A stretch of DNA of 64,000 bases from Pseudomonas bharatica CSV86 (GTDB taxonomy: Bacteria > Pseudomonadota > Gammaproteobacteria > Pseudomonadales > Pseudomonadaceae), in the NCBI RefSeq assembly GCF_000319305.2, contig NZ_AMWJ02000002.1, positions 744,001-808,000 of the forward strand, in the 5' to 3' direction. The notes beneath the pieces were generated by a model. That model was not told the origin of the DNA and ran no database searches. It saw nothing but the letters and a program-made list of their open reading frames with translations. The first letter of the stretch is position 1. Each line of letters starts with the position of its first letter. Of this stretch, positions 58,035-64,000 are shown in pieces. The position numbers were made by a program, and so were the translations under genes.

Positions 58035-59216
58035 ATGTCGCCAACCCTGCGTTTGATCGCCAGCTTCGTGGCCTTGATGATGGCCATGGGCATTGGCCGT
58101 TTCGCACTTACTCCGCAACTGCCGCACCTGGTGAGCGAAGGCCAGTTGAGCCTGACCACCGCCGGGCTGGTGGCCGCCGCCAATTACCTCGGTTATCTGC
58201 TGGGTGCGCTGGACGCGATGTTCGCCCGGCGTCCAGACCAGGTACGCCTGCGCCTTAACCTTGGCCTGTGGTTATGCGTGATGCTGACCCTGGTGTCGTT
58301 CGAGGCCGATGGTTTCATCGTCCATGCCCTGCTGCGCTTTGGCACCGGCGTGGCCAGTGCCTGGGTGCTGGTGATGATCACCAGCCTCAGCCAGCCCCTT
58401 GCGGCACGCAGCAATCTGCCGCGACTCGGCGCGCTGGTATTCGCCGGGCCAGGCCTGGGGATCATGCTCACCGGCCTGCTGGCGCTGGTGTCCAACCTGT
58501 TTGGTTTGGGCTCGGCACCGCTTTGGCTGATCTACGCCGGCGCTGCACTGGTCATGCTGCTGGCGGTGCGGCCGATGCTGCCGCAACCCGAGGACACCCC
58601 GTTGCAACCTGCCAGCGGCCTGACCGTCCATCCCACCCGGGGCATCGCCCGCCTGGGCCTGATCTACGGTCTGTACGGCATCGGCTACATTATCCCGGCC
58701 ACCTTCATGTCGCAGATGGCCAACGCGCGGTTTCATGGGCAGTGGATGGCCGACCTGTTCTGGCCCGGCTTCGGTCTCGCAGCAGCCGTTGGCGTGATGC
58801 TGCTGAGCCTGCGTCGCCCGACGACCAACGGCACACCGCGCTGGCTGATGCTGACCCTGTGGCTGCAGGCCGCCGGCGTATTCGCCTGCCTGATGGGTGA
58901 TGGCCTGGGCCTGGCCCTGGGTGTGATCCTCTGCGGCACGCCATTCCTGGCCTGCATGCAATTGGTGATGCAACGTTCGCGGGAACTGGCACCGCACGCC
59001 ACCCAGCGCAATGCCGGCTTGCTGACCGCCTGCTTCGCCCTCGGCCAGTTGGGCGGGCCGTTGCTGGCGGCGCTGAGCAACCAGCTTGCCGGCAGCCTGC
59101 AACCGGCACTGCTGGCGGCCGGCAGCGGCTTACTCGTGGCCGGCCTGCTGACCTTGCGCCCTACCGTTGTCCCAGCAGCGTGCGCAACCGCCTGCGCACC
59201 CACTGCTCGGCGCTGA
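58035..59216 (+). CDS. YbfB/YjiJ-family MFS transporter
   Basis: 393 aa with 12 predicted membrane segments. The start MSPTLRLIASFVALMMAMGI continues GRFALTPQLPHLVSEGQLSL, the YbfB/YjiJ pattern. Substrate unknown. It is divergent from the LysR gene, its likely regulator. The last 56 bp overlap the convergent EamA gene, and the C-terminal AACATACAPTARR reads unlike the family, so an undetected indel may shift the true stop. Confidence 0.87.
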   Translation: MSPTLRLIASFVALMMAMGIGRFALTPQLPHLVSEGQLSLTTAGLVAAANYLGYLLGALDAMFARRPDQVRLRLNLGLWLCVMLTLVSFEADGFIVHALLRFGTGVASAWVLVMITSLSQPLAARSNLPRLGALVFAGPGLGIMLTGLLALVSNLFGLGSAPLWLIYAGAALVMLLAVRPMLPQPEDTPLQPASGLTVHPTRGIARLGLIYGLYGIGYIIPATFMSQMANARFHGQWMADLFWPGFGLAAAVGVMLLSLRRPTTNGTPRWLMLTLWLQAAGVFACLMGDGLGLALGVILCGTPFLACMQLVMQRSRELAPHATQRNAGLLTACFALGQLGGPLLAALSNQLAGSLQPALLAAGSGLLVAGLLTLRPTVVPAACATACAPTARR

Positions 59217-60093
59217 CCAGGACAATGCCCAGCAGCACGCACATAGCGCCGAGAACGAAGTTGGCGCTCAAGGGTTCGTCGAGCAGCAGCACACCGAACG
59301 TCACGCCGAAGATAGGCGTGACGAAGGAAAACACCGCCAGGTTCGAGGCCAGGTATTTGCGCAACAGCCAGAACCAGGTCAAGTAGCTGAAGAACGACAC
59401 CACCAGGGCCTGGAACAGGACGCTGCCGATGGCGATGGGGGTCAGGGCCACATGGGTAATCTTGCCGCTGAACGCCGCAATCAACAGCAGGCCGACGAAG
59501 CCCACTGCCAACTGGTAGAACAGGGTCAGGGTCGCCGGCGCTTCCGACAGCCGCGAGCAACGCACCACCACGGTGGTAGCGCCCCAGGCTGCGCCGGCCA
59601 GCACGCCAAAGGCATCGCCCAGCAGCATCGGACCATTGAGGTCCTGCAACGACAGGCCACCGGCGAACGCCACGGCGATCCCGCAGAACGACAGCAGGAT
59701 GCCCAGCCACTGCAAGGGCCGCAGGCGTTCGCTGGGCAGGCTGAAATGCAGGCCGAGGGCGGTGAATACCGGGGCGGTATAAAGGAATACCGACATATGC
59801 GCCGCCGAGGTCAGCAGCAAGCCTTCGGCGATGAACAGGAACTCCAGGCCGAACAACGCGCCGGCCAGCAATCCGGCCTTCCAGGTCGTACCGAGCTGCT
59901 CCCAGCCGCCGCGCCAGCACATCAGTAGGCCGACCAGCAATGCAGAAATACCGGAACGGGTTGCCGCCTGCATCACCGGTGCGATGTCGGCGGCAGCCAT
60001 TTTCACTACGACCTGCTGGATACCCCAGATCAGGCACAAGCCCAGCATGACCTGGAAGGCGAAGGCATCGGGGTTGCGGCGGGCATCGCTCAT
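59161..60093 (-). CDS. EamA/DMT-family transporter
   Basis: 310 aa, two EamA repeats with ten membrane segments (SGISALLVGLLMCWRG in the first, NLAVFSFVTPIFGVTFGVLL in the second, which holds the conserved proline and glycines). Probably a metabolite exporter; the substrate is unknown. It ends inside the convergent MFS gene. ATG 60091-60093 (MSDARRNPDAFAFQ). No regulator is adjacent. Confidence 0.9.
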   Translation of the reverse strand: MSDARRNPDAFAFQVMLGLCLIWGIQQVVVKMAAADIAPVMQAATRSGISALLVGLLMCWRGGWEQLGTTWKAGLLAGALFGLEFLFIAEGLLLTSAAHMSVFLYTAPVFTALGLHFSLPSERLRPLQWLGILLSFCGIAVAFAGGLSLQDLNGPMLLGDAFGVLAGAAWGATTVVVRCSRLSEAPATLTLFYQLAVGFVGLLLIAAFSGKITHVALTPIAIGSVLFQALVVSFFSYLTWFWLLRKYLASNLAVFSFVTPIFGVTFGVLLLDEPLSANFVLGAMCVLLGIVLVSAEQWVRRRLRTLLGQR

Positions 60094-60202
60094 CGCTCAC
60101 CCCCGGACTCTGGCAACGGCATGACCACCTCTTGGCAGCGAAGAATTGGCGCCAATTATCAGTGAGGCTCGCCAGCCATTACCAGATATGTCTGCACCAT
60201 TT

Positions 60203-60597
60203 TCAGGCGATCTGCGCTTTCGACGCGACCTCTTCGAACGTGGCCTCATCCAGGGCGTCCGCCTGTTCGTTAAGCACCTGGCGCGGATGGTCGTTACCGG
60301 GATGCTGCTGTCGATCAGGCTCAGCAGGCGCGAGCCGCGCTCGGTCAGCACGTAGTTCTCGCCGTTGCCGCCCTCGCTTTCCGGGCGATCGGCGATATAG
60401 CCACGTTCCAGCAGCAGGCGTTCGTAGTCGCAGGCGCGGGTTTTCAGGTGATCGACGTCCGGCACCGGCTCGCCGGCCGCCGCCAGTTGCGCGGCGTGCT
60501 GTTCGGCGTAAGGGCGCGGGGTGAAATGCTGGTCGGCGCTGTTCTGCACTTCGTGGAGCAGGCGTTCGATCAGGTCCCAGTCATACACAGTGCTCAT
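60203..60597 (-). CDS. DUF2513-like protein, frameshifted
   Basis: 131 aa when one base is restored in the GGG run at 60299-60301 (plus strand). ATG 60595-60597 gives MSTVYDWDLIERLLHEVQNS, close to the DWDLIRKIL start of DUF2513, then VLTERGSRLLSLIDSSIP, a winged-helix-like region. The restored tail reads GNDHPRQVLNEQADALDEAT and ends SKAQIA. As read the protein runs on with an unrelated basic tail. Perhaps a small transcriptional regulator; the function is unknown. Confidence 0.78.
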
Positions 60598-60715
60598 GGC
60601 AAAAGGCCTCGCATGGTGACAGTCAAGGTTGTGACCGACCCGGTTCGCCGCGGTTCGACTGAACTTTCCAGACGGCACCGGCCTCAACCGGGAACCTGAA
60701 CAAGGAGGCTCGACC

Positions 60716-60985
60716 ATGAAAACCCTGATGACACTCACCGCCACCGCCAGCCTGCTATTCGCCCTGCCAGGCTGGGCCTGCACGCTGGAGGAGGCAACGG
60801 AGAAACGTGAGGAACTGGCCAAGGAAGTGACCCGGCTGACCGAGCAGAATCCGCAGAAGGCCAAGGAGATCAATGAGGAATTGCGGGGGATGAAGCTGGG
60901 AACCGAGTCGAAGGATCTGCCGGACAAGTGCCAGTTGATCGACAAGCGGTTGCAGGAGTTGCGCGAGGCCGAGAAAAAGACCTGA
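60716..60985 (+). CDS. Small secreted coiled-coil protein
   Basis: 89 aa. The signal peptide is MKTLMTLTATASLLFALPGWA with cleavage expected just before a cysteine (CTLEEATEKREELAKE). The mature part is a charged, mostly helical hairpin with a second cysteine (DKCQLIDKRLQELREAEK); the two could form a disulfide. The -3/-1 residues are not a lipobox. ATG 60716 follows AAGGAGGCTCGACC, a strong site. I do not recognise the family. Confidence 0.75.
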   Translation: MKTLMTLTATASLLFALPGWACTLEEATEKREELAKEVTRLTEQNPQKAKEINEELRGMKLGTESKDLPDKCQLIDKRLQELREAEKKT

Positions 60986-60999
60986 TCTTGCAGTGGATT

Positions 61000-61069
61000 T
61001 GAGGGCCCTATCGCTGGCAAGCCAGCTCCCACAGTGTGGGAGCTGGCTTGCCAGCGATAGGGCCCTCAA
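61000..61069. repeat. REP doublet 12
   Basis: Perfect 35-bp-arm palindrome TTGAGGGCCCTATCGCTGGC ... GCCAGCGATAGGGCCCTCAA with almost no loop (CACAGTGTG centre), between convergent genes. Confidence 0.93.
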
Positions 61070-61079
61070 GGGCAACAGA

Positions 61080-62399
61080 TTACTCGGCTGCCGGAGCGCG
61101 CTTCTTCAGCGGCGCCAAGCCATCGGAACTGGCTAGCGGCGCATTCGGACGCGGCTTGGCGGTAGGCTTGCGCTTGGCCACGGCCTTCTTGTCACCCTTC
61201 TTGTCGGTCTTTTTCTTTTTCGCCCCTGCCGCCTTGCCCGAGGCCTTGACCTTCTTCGGCCCGCTGTAGGTGCCCTTGACTTCCTTGATCACCCGGCGCT
61301 CGAAGCTCTGCTTCAGGTAGCGCTCGATGCTCGACATCAGGTTCCAGTCGCCATGGCAGATCAGCGAAACCGCCAGGCCATCGGCGCCCGCGCGGCCAGT
61401 ACGGCCGATACGGTGCACGTACTCGTCGCCACTGCGCGGCATGTCGAAGTTGATCACCAGGTCCAGGCCGTCGACATCCAGGCCACGGGCCGCCACGTCG
61501 GTGGCCACCAGCACTTTCGCATTGCCGGTCTTGAAGCGTTCGATGGCCAGCTTGCGGTCTTTCTGGTCCTTGTCGCCGTGCAGGACGAAAGCCTTCACGT
61601 CCTTGGCCACCAAGTGGCCGTAGATGCGGTCGGCCATGACCCGGGTGTTGGTGAAGATGATCGCCTTTTCATAGGTTTCGTTGGCCAGCAGCCACTGGGC
61701 GATCTGCTCCTTGTGCTGGTTGTGGTCGGCCGTGATGATCTGCTGGCGGGTGGTTTCGTTGAGCTGGCTGACGGCGTTGAGCATCAGGTGCTCGGGGTCC
61801 TTGAGCACCTTGCCGATCATGTCGCGCAGGCCGGCGCCGCCCGTGGTGGCGGAGAACAGCAGGGTCTGGGCACGGTTCGGGCACAGGCCGCAGAGACGTT
61901 CGACGTCCTCGGCGAAGCCCATGTCGAGCATGCGGTCGGCTTCGTCGAGAACCACCACCTGCACATGCTCCAGGTCGAGGTTGCCGGCGTTCAGGTGCTC
62001 CAGCATGCGCCCCGGAGTGCCGACCAGGATATCCGGGACCTTGCGCAGCATCGCCGCCTGTTCCTTGAAGTCCTCGCCGCCGGTGATGATCCCCGACTTG
62101 ATGAAGGTGAACTGGGCGAAACGCTCGATCTCCTTGAGGGTCTGCTGCGCCAGCTCGCGGGTCGGCAGCAGGATCAGGGCGCGGATTTCGACACGCTTCT
62201 GGTTCAGGTCGACCAGGCGGTTGAGCACCGGCAGGACGAAGGCCGCGGTCTTGCCGCTCCCGGTTTTCGCCGTCACCCGCAGGTCACGTCCTTGCAGGGC
62301 CAGGGGAATGGCCGCGGCCTGCACCGGCGTCGGCTCGACAAAGTTGAGTGCGGCGACGGCTTTGAGCAGGCGTTCGTGCAGGGCGAAATCGGAGAACAC
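61080..62399 (-). CDS. DEAD-box ATP-dependent RNA helicase
   Basis: 439 aa. Motifs: Q-motif FVEPTPVQAAAIPLAL, Walker A TAKTGSGKTAAF, PTRELAQQ, DEAD box VLDEADRMLDMGF, SATTGG (for SAT), and motifs V-VI in ATDVAARGLDVDGLDLVINF and HRIGRTGRAG. The C-terminal tail is lysine- and alanine-rich and probably binds RNA. The start is GTG 62397-62399 (VFSDFALHERLL) with GAGGTT seven bases upstream, the family start; upstream ATGs are weaker. It likely aids ribosome assembly or RNA turnover in the cold. Confidence 0.92.
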   Translation of the reverse strand: MFSDFALHERLLKAVAALNFVEPTPVQAAAIPLALQGRDLRVTAKTGSGKTAAFVLPVLNRLVDLNQKRVEIRALILLPTRELAQQTLKEIERFAQFTFIKSGIITGGEDFKEQAAMLRKVPDILVGTPGRMLEHLNAGNLDLEHVQVVVLDEADRMLDMGFAEDVERLCGLCPNRAQTLLFSATTGGAGLRDMIGKVLKDPEHLMLNAVSQLNETTRQQIITADHNQHKEQIAQWLLANETYEKAIIFTNTRVMADRIYGHLVAKDVKAFVLHGDKDQKDRKLAIERFKTGNAKVLVATDVAARGLDVDGLDLVINFDMPRSGDEYVHRIGRTGRAGADGLAVSLICHGDWNLMSSIERYLKQSFERRVIKEVKGTYSGPKKVKASGKAAGAKKKKTDKKGDKKAVAKRKPTAKPRPNAPLASSDGLAPLKKRAPAAE

Positions 62400-62545
62400 G
62401 GATGTAACCTCGGGCATGTGCAGAAATTCAGCCACATAGGGTAACGTTTTCCACCGCCGGAGCCGAATTTCTTTTTGCCCCGAGGGTGCCTGCGCGGCTC
62501 TAATGGACGGCCTGTTTTTCCCGTTCGCGAGATTTTCCGTCCTCC

Positions 62546-63840
62546 ATGGCTATCCAACAATTCTGGCAAGACGCCCTCGACCTCTGGGGCACCCTCGACC
62601 AGCACCCCTTGCTGCACGCCGGTCTCGGCCTGACGACGCTGCTCATCGTCGCCCTGCTGCTGGGCCGTTTGGCACGCTTCGTCATCCTCCATGCGGTCAA
62701 GCTGCTCAGCCGACAACCGGCACTGCACTGGCTCAAGGACCTGCTGCACAACAAGGTGTTCCACCGCCTGGCGCAGATCACCCCGTCGCTGGTGGTGCAG
62801 TTCGGCCTCAAGCTGGTGCCCGGGCTGAGCGCCACCAGCCAGCACTTCCTCGGCAACGTCGCGCTGGCCTTCACCATCCTGTTCCTGCTGTTCGCCGTCG
62901 CCGCCCTGCTCGACGCGCTGCTGGACATCTATGCCCGCACCGAACACGCGCGCACCCGCTCGATCAAGGGCTATGTGCAACTGGCGAAGATGGTCCTGTA
63001 CGTGTTCGGCGCGATCGTCATCGTCGCCACCCTGATCGACCGCTCGCCACTGTTGCTGCTGTCCGGTCTCGGTGCGATGTCGGCGGTGATCCTGCTGGTG
63101 TACAAGGACACCCTGCTGTCCTTCGTCGCCAGCGTGCAACTGACCAGCAACGACATGCTGCGGGTCGGCGACTGGATCGAGATGCCCCAGGTCGGCGCCG
63201 ACGGCGATGTGGTGGATATCACCCTGCATACGGTGAAGGTGCAGAACTTCGACAAGACCATCGTCTCCATCCCCACTTGGCGCCTGATGAGCGAGTCCTT
63301 CCGCAACTGGCGCGGCATGCAGCAATCCGGCGGGCGCCGGATCAAGCGCAGCCTGTTCATCGATGCCGGCGGGGTGCGCTTCCTGACTGCCGAGGAACAG
63401 CATCGCCTGGGCGACGTGCGCCTGCTCAAGGACTACCTGGCGCAAAAGCGCAACGAGCTGCACCGCTGGAACGAATCCCAGGGCCAGGTCGCGGAACTCG
63501 CAGCCAACCGCCGCCAGCTCACCAACATCGGCACCTTCCGCGCCTTTGCCCTCGCCTACCTGAAGAACCATCCCGACGTGCAGCAAGGCATGACCTGCAT
63601 GGTCCGGCAGATGCAGACCACCGCCGAGGGCGTGCCGCTGGAAATCTACTGCTTTACCCGCACCACGGTGTGGGCCGAGTACGAGCGGATTCAGGGGATA
63701 TCTTCGATTATCTGCTGGCGGTGTTGCCGGAATTCGGCCTGGCCTTGTACCAGCAGCCTAGTGGGAGTGACCTGCGGGCAGGGTTGCTGACAATTACTGA
63801 ACAACGTCAGGCAGCTACCGACTCCGTTGCCTCCGAGTAA
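62546..63840 (+). CDS. YbdG-like mechanosensitive channel (MscS family), frameshifted
   Basis: 431 aa when one G is restored in GGGG at 63694-63697. Five or so membrane segments precede the MscS-type pore and beta domain: SVQLTSNDMLRVGDWIEMPQ, then HTVKVQNFDKTIVSIPTWRL. YbdG-type channels open under hypo-osmotic membrane tension. As read, the frame changes after WAEYERIQG; the other frame supplies DIFDYLLAVLPEFGLALYQQ to the stop at 63840. ATG 62546 follows GATTTTCCGTCCTCC. Divergent from the helicase gene. Confidence 0.88.
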
Positions 63841-63883
63841 ATCGTTGAAAACAGTCCGGATCAGGACTTTCCAGGGCAGATAT

Positions 63884-64000
63884 ATGTTAGAAAAACTGCT
63901 GGATTCGTTGAAAAAGGCTTTTGACCCTACAGAGACAGCGACATTGCCCGACCCCTTCGATACCTACTATGACGAGAAGGCGAAGCTTTTCTGCATTGGC
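63884..64000 (+). CDS. Partial unknown protein at the right edge
   Basis: 39 codons from ATG 63884 to the window end, after CCAGGGCAGATAT. The peptide starts MLEKLLDSLKKAFDPTETAT and continues with an aromatic acidic segment (DPFDTYYDEK). Codon use is less G/C-biased than the neighbours (TTA, AAA, TTT, GAT), which can mark a horizontally acquired or immunity-type gene. Too short to identify. Confidence 0.45.
   Translation, partial: MLEKLLDSLKKAFDPTETATLPDPFDTYYDEKAKLFCIG

Overview
The window is a chromosomal segment of a fluorescent Pseudomonas (P. fluorescens/chlororaphis/putida-like). The evidence is GC-rich sequence with strong G/C third-position bias, Pseudomonas-typical gene sets (aotJQMP-argR, phhRABC, gbuA/gbuR, a PA1414-like small protein, plpD-MarR-recQ), and twelve inverted pairs of the Pseudomonas REP core GGGAGCTGGCTTGCCAGCGA or variants of it. 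I see no prophage, insertion sequence, CRISPR array, rRNA or tRNA.

Layout: 1-3364 (-), arginine/ornithine ABC importer with the start of its AraC-type regulator ArgR; 4006-5961 (-), acetyl-CoA synthetase; 6364-10908, phenylalanine catabolism (divergent phhR and phhABC with two PhhR boxes); 11159-13348, a 43-aa small ORF, ArfB and an AroP permease; 14050-18398 (-), rluB, scpB, scpA, a YciO-type protein and a PHP phosphoesterase; 18466-22524 (+), yciB, yciI, a small membrane protein and a Cpx-like two-component set (regulator, CpxP-like protein, kinase); 22636-29332, nitroreductase, TrkH, regulators, DUF962, metallophosphoesterase, EamA, SelW-like protein; 29401-35584, PlpD, MarR, RecQ, YecA and YbaN families; 35678-50513, a giant LapA/BapA-type adhesin divergent from its own type I exporter (TolC, ABC, HlyD); 50611-52851, TapT-like DTW protein and Aer-like chemoreceptor; 52991-56593, guanidinobutyrase locus; 56797-60093, PA1414-like protein, LysR/MFS pair, EamA; 60203-63840, DUF2513-like protein, small secreted protein, DEAD-box helicase, YbdG-like mechanosensitive channel; a partial gene runs off the right edge.

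Two window-wide patterns stand out. First, seven otherwise conserved genes (PHP phosphoesterase, DUF962, the adhesin, its ABC exporter, the DTW protein, the DUF2513-like protein and the YbdG-like channel) are each broken by exactly one missing base in a G/C homopolymer. The 735-bp repeat lattice of the adhesin independently shows one missing base. This looks like base-calling error in the assembly rather than biology, so I annotate each as one gene spanning the shift. Second, every REP doublet sits directly at the 3' end of at least one gene, and seven of twelve lie between convergent genes.

Functionally the segment combines amino-acid and guanidino-compound scavenging (arginine uptake, phenylalanine to tyrosine, guanidinobutyrate), acetate activation, envelope stress sensing and a surface-adhesion system. 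The adhesin carries an N-terminal retention module and a TAAG motif typical of LapG-cleaved, c-di-GMP-controlled adhesins, but lapD and lapG are not in the window. I found no system I can call wholly new; the most distinctive item is the adhesin locus with its near-identical 735-bp repeats and embedded von Willebrand A domain.
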